NCBI GenBank assembly: GCA_050288705.1
Contig: JBNKEI010000062.1
Location: forward strand, 1-25,373
Direction: 5' to 3'
From: JBNKEI01 sp050288705
Lineage (GTDB): Bacteria; Myxococcota; Myxococcia; Myxococcales; UBA5297
DNA: 25,373 nt
Translations under genes and position numbers: made by a program
The notes under the pieces: generated by a model
Database searches by the model: none
Seen by the model: only the letters and a program-made list of their open reading frames with translations
What the model was told of the DNA's origin: nothing
In this document: piece by piece, positions 16,383 to 23,418 of the stretch
How the letters are laid out: every line of letters starts with the position of its first letter
Numbering within the stretch: the stretch's first letter is position 1

Positions 16383-17321
16383 TTGACGTTTGGGGGTCGT
16401 TTGAATTGTTGGTGGCGTTCCCTTCTTCGAGCACTTGCGCGTGCCGCGTCGCAACAGAACTGGCAAGGTCCATTAGTCATTGACGAATTCCCTTATCTGG
16501 TGTCATCTAGCCCTCCTCTGGCTAGCATTATGCAAGCTTACGTGGATCACGAAGCTCGATCGGCGAAACTAGTCATCGTACTGTCGGGTTCTTCGCAACA
16601 CATGATGCAGGGGCTAGCACTCGACAGATCATCACCTTTGTTTGGCCGATCGACTCTATCTTTTGAATTGCAGCCTCTTCCAGCCAGCTACATTGGCCAA
16701 GCCTTGAATATCGTGAATTCTTGCCAGCAACTTATGGCCTGGTCTTTGTGGGGAGGCGTTCCTCGCTACTGGGAGCTTGCGGCTCCGTTCGGTGCAGATA
16801 TCGAAAATGCACTCCAGACACTGGTGCTTGATCCCTCGGGCCCACTGCACAATGAGCCAGATCGCCTTCTCGCGGAGGAATTACCGCCCGCAATTACTCT
16901 GCGTCCTATCTTGGATGTGGTCGTAGCAGGGGCGGAAGCATGGGAGGAACTTTGTCGATTATCGGTACCCTTTCTCCAGAGCGCTGAACACTTTTCGTCC
17001 TTCGGTCAATGGGGGCCAGCTGGGCGCTACTGGAAGGGAAACGGTCCTGAGTTCGACGTCGTCTCTATTTCTGTTGACGGTCTTTGCCTCCTCTTGGGAG
17101 AAGTCAAGTGGTCCACAGCTCCGTTTACTGACCGGCAAATCGAGGAGGCCAAGCGAGACCTTCTCTCCAAAGGAATTCCGAGAGAGAGCTGGTCGGAAGG
17201 CAAACAAATTGTATACGCTCTGTTTATTCCCGATTTTAAGGACGAATCTCTATATAATTCCCATCACGACCTAATTCGCATCATCAAATGCAGTGATGTT
17301 CTAGGTGTTTTAAATAAGTAG
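16383..17321 (+). pseudogene. Remnant of an archaeal-type AAA ATPase with DUF234 C-terminus
   Basis: The family normally has an N-terminal P-loop, Walker B, a winged-helix portion and a C-terminal nuclease-like DUF234 domain. Here the P-loop region is absent, and the frame begins just before Walker B (PLVIDEFPYL). After RPILDVV (about 16920) the text jumps to AEAWEELCRLSVPFL, skipping the winged-helix stretch. The C-terminal part is intact, with GPEFDVVSIS and LLLGEVKWS, the conserved E-x-K-type motif. So there are two deletions: one at the 5' end next to the transposase fragment and one internal, in frame. The product is unlikely to be active. Base composition is GC-rich, like the neighbouring lipoprotein gene. 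Confidence 0.75.
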
Positions 17322-17684
17322 GATAAAAACTAAGCGACGGCCTTACGCGGAAATAAAACCAGAACCATCAATAGTAGTATTGTAAATACCTTTATTAAGC
17401 CGACCGATTTCGTTCAAACAGGGTAAACTTGAAAAAGAAAGCAGTTGCAAACGAAGTTTGGCACAAACGGGCTTCAATAGAAATGCTTCGGAACAAATAT
17501 TTAGCAATACCGGTTTTGGAAAAGAACTAATTGTTAGAGGGAAGAACTGGACCGGCAAATGCGTAACTCGCGATTGCGTTAACGGGGGAGGGTGCCGGGC
17601 GATGCACAGACGATCTAGGAGGTCGCAACCTCGGTAGGTTTTCGCTTCCATTCCTCTCGCTTCTTATACCTGCGATAAGCCAAC
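17322..17684. other. Intergenic stretch before the zinc operon
   Basis: No credible gene. A minus-strand frame across 17343-17651 lacks family features. A small hairpin, GAGGT-CGCA-ACCTC, lies at 17619-17632 and is followed by GGTAGGTTTTC, possibly a weak terminator. Confidence 0.4.
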
Positions 17685-17714
17685 TTGACATTGCTCTGTA
17701 TTACCAAGTATTAC
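17685..17714 (+). promoter_or_regulatory. Zinc-operon promoter with 10-bp-spaced direct repeat
   Basis: TTGACA (17685-17690) and TATTAC (17709-17714) are separated by 18 bases, a good sigma-70 promoter. GTATTAC occurs twice, at 17698-17704 and 17708-17714, exactly one helical turn apart and covering the -10 element. That is the expected form of an operator for a ribbon-helix-helix repressor, and the first gene downstream encodes one. Confidence 0.6.
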
Positions 17715-17747
17715 GACTAGCGAGCGTAACCTGGGTAGAGAGAGAAC

Positions 17748-18005
17748 ATGGACAAGCCAGAAGTAATTACCTTCAAGGTAGATGGGCCGTTAAAAGAAGC
17801 ACTTCAGGGAATTCAGAATCGTTCGGAATTTATTCGCTCGGCCATTCTCGCGGCGCTGGAGGGAGCTTGTCCTTTCTGCAAAGGTACTGGGGTGCTGACG
17901 CCCCATCAGCGCGAACATTGGAAAAATTTCGCTCAAAATCATATTTTGCGAGAATGTAAAACCTGTCACGGAACACATATAGAGTGCAGAATTATTGCCA
18001 AGTAA
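17748..18005 (+). CDS. Ribbon-helix-helix protein with C-terminal zinc-finger; probable zinc-responsive regulator
   Basis: 85 residues. The first 38 match a ribbon-helix-helix DNA-binding domain: beta strand VITFKVDGPL, then NRSEFIRSAILAAL. The C-terminal half carries CPFC (C41, C44) and CKTCHGTHIEC (C70, C73, H74, H77, C80), with further histidines between, enough to bind a metal ion. Small proteins of this kind next to znuA-type operons are familiar to me from other genomes, annotated only as CopG-family. It is the first gene of the operon, 15 bases before znuA, after an AGAGAGA ribosome-binding site. A zinc-sensing autorepressor is the simplest reading and would replace Zur here. It is inferred from context and cysteine pattern, not shown. 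Confidence 0.8.
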   Translation: MDKPEVITFKVDGPLKEALQGIQNRSEFIRSAILAALEGACPFCKGTGVLTPHQREHWKNFAQNHILRECKTCHGTHIECRIIAK

Positions 18006-18020
18006 AGCCGGAGAAAGAAA

Positions 18021-18992
18021 ATGTGCAAGAAACCGATTCTATTGAGTCTATTCGTTATGTTTATATGCTGCATAGGCTCGTATGCATTTGCTAAAACAGA
18101 AAAAAGAATAAACATTTTGGCTACCACCTATCCGATATACAATTTTACAAAAATTGTAACCCATGGTGAAAAAAACATCGACATAAACCTGTTGTTATCG
18201 GCGAGCATGGGTTGTCCTCACGACTATGCAGTAACCCCCCACGATTTGAAGAAAATTGCTAATGCTAACGTATTGGTAGTGAACGGATTGGGAATGGAAG
18301 AATTCCTAGGAGAACAAATTCATCGAGCCAACCCCAAACTTCAGCTAATAGATTCTTCGGAAGGAATCAGCGATATTCTTCATTATATGGAAGAAGACAC
18401 CCCGAAAAAAGCAGAAGAAGATCACCATCATCAAAGCGAAGCGCACGGGCACGGGCACGAGCACCATGAGGGCTTGAATCCTCACCTTTTTGCGAGCCCT
18501 AAAATGGCTGCTCAATTGACAACAACTATTGCTTCTAAGCTTGCCCAACTTATGCCGAAAAGTGAGGCCAGAATTAAGAAAAATGCAGAGCAATTTTCTT
18601 TGCGTATGGAATCATTAATGAAAGATTTCATAAAAACTACCAGTCGTTTTAAAAATAATCGTATCGTGACTCAACAGGGCGTCTTCGACTATCTAGCGCG
18701 AGACATAGGACTAAGAATTGTTGCGGTAATTGACTCACATGCAGGGCGAGAACCCTCGGCATCGCAAATGATGAAACTGGTGAAGACAATAAGAGAAAAA
18801 CGCCCTGGAGCCATTATTACGCAGTTTCAAAATTCGTCAAAAGTAGACCAGGCAATTGGGAAAGAAACTGGTCTTCCGGTAGTTGCCTTAGACCCGGTGG
18901 CTGTGGGACCGATTGCGTTTGAGCTCGACTATTATGAATTGACCATGAAAAGAAATATAAAAATTTTGGAGCAGACGCTTGGACGAAAATAG
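18021..18992 (+). CDS. znuA: Zinc ABC transporter substrate-binding protein (ZnuA-like)
   Basis: 323 residues with a Sec signal peptide (ILLSLFVMFICCIGSYAFA). It is the periplasmic receptor that delivers zinc to the permease. Ligands seen are H67 in GCPHDY and H155 in LNPHLFASP, preceded by the usual His-rich loop (HHHQSEAHGHGHEHH), and D291 in LDPVA. The position that is normally a third histidine (HDAFxYF) reads QGVFDYL here, so that ligand appears to be missing. GGAG lies nine bases before the ATG. The end overlaps the start of the ATPase gene by 14 bases. Zinc is favoured over manganese by the His-rich loop and the operon. Confidence 0.92.
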   Translation: MCKKPILLSLFVMFICCIGSYAFAKTEKRINILATTYPIYNFTKIVTHGEKNIDINLLLSASMGCPHDYAVTPHDLKKIANANVLVVNGLGMEEFLGEQIHRANPKLQLIDSSEGISDILHYMEEDTPKKAEEDHHHQSEAHGHGHEHHEGLNPHLFASPKMAAQLTTTIASKLAQLMPKSEARIKKNAEQFSLRMESLMKDFIKTTSRFKNNRIVTQQGVFDYLARDIGLRIVAVIDSHAGREPSASQMMKLVKTIREKRPGAIITQFQNSSKVDQAIGKETGLPVVALDPVAVGPIAFELDYYELTMKRNIKILEQTLGRK

Positions 18993-19740
18993 CACGATCG
19001 TGAAGGCGGCAGAAAATCCCGCCGCCATACAGTTTGAAGGGGTTTCGGTTTCCTATGAAGGCAATTCCGTTTTGGAATCGATATGGGCGCAGGTGCCATT
19101 AGGTGGATGTACTTGTATTGTTGGGCCTAATGGTGCGGGAAAAACCACCCTGATAATGGCAATTTTGCAGCAAACTGCTTATAGGGGGCAAATACGCATT
19201 AATTTAAAAACGAGAGAATCTGCCCCAAGAATAGGATACGTGCCTCAGCGGTTGTATTTCGATCGCGGAATGCCGCTAACAGTGGAAGAATTTTTGTGCC
19301 TAGGAATTCAAAGAGTCCCGATTTTTTTGGGAATAGGCAAATCAGCTCGTAAATCAGCAGGTAAGTTATTGGAATCAGTTCATGCTCTTCATTTAGCCAG
19401 GCGACGCATGGGCGCGCTTTCCGGAGGCGAGCTTCAACGAGTGTTACTGGCACTAGCGCTGATTCAACAACCAGAAATCCTGGTGCTCGACGAACCAGCA
19501 GCAGGGCTTGATTTTCAGGGAGAGCACCTGTTTTGTGAATTGCTGGATAAAATGCGTTTGGAACGAGGATTTACCCAAGTTATGGTAACCCACGACCTGG
19601 GATTGGTAAACCACCATGCCACCCATGCCATTTTGCTTAACAGAAAGCTAATAGCCGAAGGAGAGCCAAAGATTATTCTGAACCCCGAGAATTTGGCTAA
19701 AGCGTTTGGAATTCATATGGGAGGGGCTCATTTTCATTGA
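18979..19740 (+). CDS. znuC: Zinc ABC transporter ATP-binding protein (ZnuC-like)
   Basis: About 253 residues. The ATPase subunit shows Walker A GPNGAGKTT (about 49-57), the signature LSGGELQRVLLAL, Walker B ILVLDEPAAGLD and the switch histidine in VTHDLGL. The proposed start is a TTG at 18979-18981, with GGAG seven bases upstream, inside the end of znuA. A GTG at 19001 is a weaker alternative. The overlap implies coupling to znuA, and the membrane partner follows after 29 bases. The C-terminus ends with a short His-containing tail (HMGGAHFH). Confidence 0.93.
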   Translation: MDENSTIVKAAENPAAIQFEGVSVSYEGNSVLESIWAQVPLGGCTCIVGPNGAGKTTLIMAILQQTAYRGQIRINLKTRESAPRIGYVPQRLYFDRGMPLTVEEFLCLGIQRVPIFLGIGKSARKSAGKLLESVHALHLARRRMGALSGGELQRVLLALALIQQPEILVLDEPAAGLDFQGEHLFCELLDKMRLERGFTQVMVTHDLGLVNHHATHAILLNRKLIAEGEPKIILNPENLAKAFGIHMGGAHFH

Positions 19741-19769
19741 GCCTAATAGGCCGAAATTAGGTTATTTTT

Positions 19770-20633
19770 ATGGACATTTCTTTTTTGTACGGATGGATTC
19801 AATACTTATTTCCATTAGAGGTATTGGAAGCTCAATTTATGCAAAGAGCCTTATTCGGTCTTTTGCTTTTAGCTCCTATGACCGCGGGAATGGGAGTTCA
19901 AGTAGTTAACTTTCGACTAGCCTTTTTTTCTGATGCCATCAGCCATTCTGCTTTTGCCGGAGTAGCCTTAGGTTTAATATTTGCTATTCACCCTCACTGG
20001 ACCATGCCTTTATTGGGAGTAGGCGTGGGAGTTATTATTGTAGCCTTACAAAGGAATAGCTTTTTATCGTCCGATACGGTGATTGGAGTGTTGTTTGCAT
20101 CGGTAACTGCATTTGGTTTAGCAATCGTGAGTCGAGAAGGCAATTTGGCAAGAAACGTACAACAGTTTTTGTATGGAGATATTCTTACAATTGGAGATAC
20201 CGAGCTGATTCAGCTAGTGATTTTGTTTGCGATATTTTTGGTATTTCAATTTTTTTGCTACAATCGTCTTCTCTATTTAGGATTAGATCCCACCCTAGCG
20301 CAAGTTCACCGGGTACGGGTGGCAGTATATCAGTATGGGTTCGCGGCATTACTTGCATTGGTAGTCATATTTTCGGTGTGGGCAATGGGAGTGCTACTGG
20401 TTACCGCCTTGTTGGTGGTTCCTACCGCGGCGGCGCGAAATATAGCTAAGTCAGCAGGCTCAATGTTTTGGTGGGCTATGGTTTTGAGCGTGTTTTGTGC
20501 GGTTACAGGACTAATAGTATCAGCCCAAGAATGGGCGCGAACGGCTACTGGCGCAACTATAGTCTTGGTTGCGTTTGTAGTTTTTATGTTGTCTTCTTTG
20601 ACCCGAATTTTTGCTTTTCTAAAGAGAGTGTGA
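19770..20633 (+). CDS. znuB: Zinc ABC transporter permease (ZnuB-like)
   Basis: 287 residues and about eight membrane segments of the ABC-3 family. The segment SDAISHSAFAGVALG is the conserved cytoplasm-facing signature, and GLDPTLAQVHRVRV is a usual late loop. VLLVTALLVVPTAAARNIA is the characteristic penultimate helix. The ATG at 19770 follows TAGG at about nine bases. Together with ZnuA and ZnuC it makes a complete zinc importer. Its stop overlaps or abuts the GTG start of the next permease. Confidence 0.93.
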   Translation: MDISFLYGWIQYLFPLEVLEAQFMQRALFGLLLLAPMTAGMGVQVVNFRLAFFSDAISHSAFAGVALGLIFAIHPHWTMPLLGVGVGVIIVALQRNSFLSSDTVIGVLFASVTAFGLAIVSREGNLARNVQQFLYGDILTIGDTELIQLVILFAIFLVFQFFCYNRLLYLGLDPTLAQVHRVRVAVYQYGFAALLALVVIFSVWAMGVLLVTALLVVPTAAARNIAKSAGSMFWWAMVLSVFCAVTGLIVSAQEWARTATGATIVLVAFVVFMLSSLTRIFAFLKRV

Positions 20634-20635
20634 AG

Positions 20636-21763
20636 GTGAAGAATCGCTCCTATGTTTTAGAATCAATATTTCTATGTGTTGTTCTAGGCTTTTTACTGTT
20701 TTCCCAAGACACAACCCCGCTACGTACATTTTCGCTGGTTTTTTTTGGCATTATTTTGGAAGCCATTCCATTTTTGTTGCTAGGTTCTTTAGTTGGTGGC
20801 TTGGTAGAAGCATTTATTAGTCAGGAACGTCTCGCTTCCATTTTGCCGCGGCGAAAAATAATTGCTATTTTAGTGGCCGCAGGAATGGGACTGGTGTTCC
20901 CGGTTTGTGAATGTGCGATTGTGCCAGTGGTGCGAAGACTAATTAGAAAAGGTCTGCCCATGGCATCGGCGATTGCTTATTTGTTGGCTGGGCCTATAGT
21001 GAATCCCATTGTTATTGGCTCAACGCTAGTTGCTTATAAATTTGAATGGAGCATGGCAATTGCTCGAGGTCTACTAGGATTTGGTATCGCAGTAATTGTT
21101 GCTTTATGCATGGATAGAATTTTAGGTAATAGAAAAGTATTGATTGCCGAAGAATCGGAGAACAAAGCTTTTAAGAGTTGTTCTTGCAGCCATTGCCATG
21201 ACGCAGAAACTAGTGGTGTGAATTCAATTCCGCGCTCGGTAGCCCTTTGTAACCATTCTGGCAATTCGGACCATTGTTCTACGAACCCTCATTCGGAATC
21301 TACCTCTTGGGTGCTTGCTCAAGATCATCAAAAGGGCTTTTCGCTTTTGTTATCAAAAATAAGTGCAGCAATGCGTCACGCGGTCGATGAATTTTTGACA
21401 GTCGGTCCCTATTTTGTAATGGGAGTTTTTGTTGCCGCTATAGCTCAGACCTACATAGGGCGTGAACAATTTGTGAGTATTTCGCACGAACCTTTGGTTG
21501 CAATTGTTCTAATGATGGCATTGGCGGTGTTGCTTAACCTATGTTCCGAGGCAGACGCATTTATTGCTTCATCGTTCAGGGAAACATTGCCATATTCGGC
21601 GCAATTGGCCTTTTTATTGCTAGGTCCCATGTTGGACCTAAAACTACTATTAATGTATCGAACCTTGTTCCGTAAAAAAGTAATCTTACTTTTGGCAACC
21701 AGTGTAGCGGGATTGGTGCTGATTTTTGCTGCCTTCATGCATTGGGGAGGTATTTTGAATTGA
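20636..21763 (+). CDS. COG0701/DUF318 permease with Cys/His-rich cytoplasmic loop
   Basis: About 375 residues from GTG 20636; a GTG at 20630 is also possible, overlapping the znuB stop. Two bundles of membrane helices flank a hydrophilic middle. The first bundle has the family signature GLVFPVCECAIVPVVRRLIR and AGPIVNPIVI, the second LLNLCSEADAFIASSF and LLGPMLDLKLLLM. The loop between them is metal-ligand rich, CSCSHCHD, then CNHSGNSDHC. Such permeases move metal or metalloid compounds, and with the DUF1980 protein downstream they form a two-subunit pair often found by zinc uptake genes. Direction and substrate of transport are unknown. Confidence 0.88.
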   Translation: MKNRSYVLESIFLCVVLGFLLFSQDTTPLRTFSLVFFGIILEAIPFLLLGSLVGGLVEAFISQERLASILPRRKIIAILVAAGMGLVFPVCECAIVPVVRRLIRKGLPMASAIAYLLAGPIVNPIVIGSTLVAYKFEWSMAIARGLLGFGIAVIVALCMDRILGNRKVLIAEESENKAFKSCSCSHCHDAETSGVNSIPRSVALCNHSGNSDHCSTNPHSESTSWVLAQDHQKGFSLLLSKISAAMRHAVDEFLTVGPYFVMGVFVAAIAQTYIGREQFVSISHEPLVAIVLMMALAVLLNLCSEADAFIASSFRETLPYSAQLAFLLLGPMLDLKLLLMYRTLFRKKVILLLATSVAGLVLIFAAFMHWGGILN

Positions 21764-22557
21764 AAATGCTTATTGAATTTATAGTGCATAGGCGACGGGT
21801 GGTAGTTATTTTCGTCTGGGCATACGTGTTGCTTGGTTTGCTAGAAAATCAGAGATACACCGCATTTCTTCGGCCCCAGCTAGGATGGTTGCTGGGAGGT
21901 GCGGTAATGCTTTTAGTGGTGTTTCTGATTGCTGAAATTGGCCGACCTAGGGAAGAAGAGCGCGACCTAATGCTGCTTGTGCCCGCGACGATTATATTAA
22001 CGCCCTTGCTGTTTCTTCGAATTGCCCAAGGCGGCTCTCTGGATCGCTATGCTTTTCAGAAACGCGCAGTAGGAATTTTCGCATTGTCCAATTTAAACAA
22101 CCAAAAAAAAGAAAAAAAAGTAAAGGAAAAACCGGTAATTGATGATGGCCCTAAAGCTTCCCAGCAAGTAAATGGTAAAGTAAAAAATGATACAGTAAAA
22201 ACATTGAGTGAAACATTTGCGGTAAGTCATCTTGAGCTTTATGAAATTCCGAAGATGTACGAAGGTAAAGAAATTTCGGTAATTGGAATGGTAGAGATTG
22301 ATAAAGAAATTCAGAAACAATTTGGGAATAATTCCTGGGTTCTGTTTCGTTTCGTGGTAACGTGCTGTGTGGCCGACGCACAGCCATTATCAGTGTTGGT
22401 GGAAAGTTCTTCTGTTCCATTAATTGGTAACGATAGTACTTGGGTAAGAATTCGTGGCCGATTTTCCGTGAAAAGGGAAGGTAAAGTTGAAATTCCTTTT
22501 GTGAAAGCTTCGGAGGTTCACGCTATTAAAAAACCGGATAATGAGTATTTATATTAA
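21760..22557 (+). CDS. TIGR03943/DUF1980 permease-associated protein
   Basis: About 265 residues. Two N-terminal membrane segments (VVVIFVWAYVLLGLL and LGWLLGGAVMLLVVFLIAEI) are followed by a Lys-rich linker and a soluble C-terminal domain beginning near SHLELYEIPKMYEGKEISVI, with VTCCVADAQPLSVLVE in its core, diagnostic for TIGR03943. GGAGG lies nine bases before a TTG at 21760-21762 that overlaps the preceding stop; an ATG at 21766 is the alternative. The family is the constant partner of COG0701 permeases. It is the last gene of the zinc operon, closed by a hairpin. Confidence 0.85.
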   Translation: MKMLIEFIVHRRRVVVIFVWAYVLLGLLENQRYTAFLRPQLGWLLGGAVMLLVVFLIAEIGRPREEERDLMLLVPATIILTPLLFLRIAQGGSLDRYAFQKRAVGIFALSNLNNQKKEKKVKEKPVIDDGPKASQQVNGKVKNDTVKTLSETFAVSHLELYEIPKMYEGKEISVIGMVEIDKEIQKQFGNNSWVLFRFVVTCCVADAQPLSVLVESSSVPLIGNDSTWVRIRGRFSVKREGKVEIPFVKASEVHAIKKPDNEYLY

Positions 22558-22573
22558 TTGAGCATACTTATCG

Positions 22574-22591
22574 GAGGCGCGCAAGCGCCTC
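22574..22591 (+). terminator. Hairpin after the zinc operon
   Basis: GAGGCGC-GCAA-GCGCCTC is a perfect 7-bp stem with a GNRA tetraloop, 17 bases past the last stop and followed by TGTCTCGTTCCT. It probably serves both converging transcription units. Confidence 0.65.
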
Positions 22592-22622
22592 TGTCTCGTT
22601 CCTGCTTGTGTGCAATTAACTG

Positions 22623-23240
22623 CTAAAGGCCGATTCCCCGTCGCGCCCTATCTTCCAGGGCTTTTTCGTAAGCTTCTAGTTCGGAGTCAAATGTGCCGAC
22701 CCATATTTTTTTGCTCGAATTAGGCGCCCTGTACTCCGCAGCCCACCTGTTTTTTCCACGTCGCCTAACGTATGGAAACTGACTTGCTGACTGCGTACTA
22801 CGGGATGAACGCGATCGCGAAGAACTTGCAAGCGGCAGCCCCATAGCTTGGTAATCCAAAGAGGCTCCCGTTTGAGGCTGCATGCCCGTAGGGTTGCCGC
22901 TTGAACCGCCTTGCTGTGAGCGATTAGCAAGTTCAGGAATTTCGCTCGTGGTGGACTGCGAGAGGCGAAAAGACTGAGCGTCTGATTCGTAACTAACTCG
23001 TTGCGAGTATCCGGTTTGCTGGTCGCGGTTGTTCCCCGTACCAGAAGGCGCTGGCTGGAAGGTCGAAGGCACTTGATAGCTCGGAAAAACTCGCTGTGTA
23101 GGAGCAGAGCTGTGGTCGCTCGGCCCAGCTCCAGAAGGCGCTGGTTGGAAGGTCGAAGGCACTCGATAGCTCGGAAAAACTCGTTGTGTAGGAGCAGTGC
23201 TTCTCTGCTGGTTATTGTTAGTCCTCAATGGAGACGTCAT
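22623..23240 (-). CDS. Effector-like protein with C-terminal AP2/ERF-like DNA-binding domain
   Basis: About 205 residues from the ATG at 23238-23240; a GTG at 23288 would add 16. The last 50 residues read YVRRRGKNRWAAEYRAP, then KKIWVGTFDSELEAYEKAL, closely following the AP2/ERF fold: three strands with WAAE and W-x-GTF, then a helix with EAY. The WAAE...WVGTF form is nearer plant ERF domains than the AP2 units of phage HNH endonucleases. The rest is Ser/Gln/Pro/Thr-rich and disordered, with a 30-residue unit (TQRVFPSY.VPSTFQPAPSG) present twice, typical of secreted effectors. No export signal of the Sec type is present. It lies just downstream of the polytopic effector-like gene. The role, nuclear DNA binding in a eukaryotic host, is an inference. 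Confidence 0.75.
   Translation of the reverse strand: MTSPLRTNNNQQRSTAPTQRVFPSYRVPSTFQPAPSGAGPSDHSSAPTQRVFPSYQVPSTFQPAPSGTGNNRDQQTGYSQRVSYESDAQSFRLSQSTTSEIPELANRSQQGGSSGNPTGMQPQTGASLDYQAMGLPLASSSRSRSSRSTQSASQFPYVRRRGKNRWAAEYRAPNSSKKIWVGTFDSELEAYEKALEDRARRGIGL
23041..23196. repeat. Two 66-bp copies with a 90-bp period inside the AP2-like gene
   Basis: Bases 23041-23106 and 23131-23196 are near-identical, with three differences. They encode the duplicated unit TQRVFPSY[Q/R]VPSTF and flank. This is a recent in-frame duplication, an expansion-prone tract. Confidence 0.9.
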
Positions 23241-23418
23241 TGGTATATTCACTTTCCCAATCGGGTAATTCCCCGAAGTTCTACGCACTTGTGGTCTTAG
23301 GGCGAGCGTTAATAGGGAAACCTGTTGAATGGCACGTGTTTCTCCCGGTGATGCATCGCTAGCTCGACTGCTTTGTTGCCGACGTTTATCGGGCGATTAA
23401 CCAAGAAGTTGCGCAATT

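Noticed and set aside
16238..16480. Second minus-strand frame over the transposase fragment
   Set aside because: It shows no transposase motif; the motif-bearing frame is the other one. At most it supplies the pre-frameshift N-terminus, which I cannot confirm.
17343..17651. A 102-codon minus-strand frame in the gap before the zinc operon
   Set aside because: Composition is Leu/Ser/Cys-rich without family features, and AGGA lies directly against the ATG with no spacing; it looks like chance. I would accept it only with conservation.
20468..20635. Extended N-terminus of the COG0701 permease inside znuB
   Set aside because: These 56 codons are out of frame with znuB coding and lack family similarity; the protein pattern starts after the GTG at 20636.
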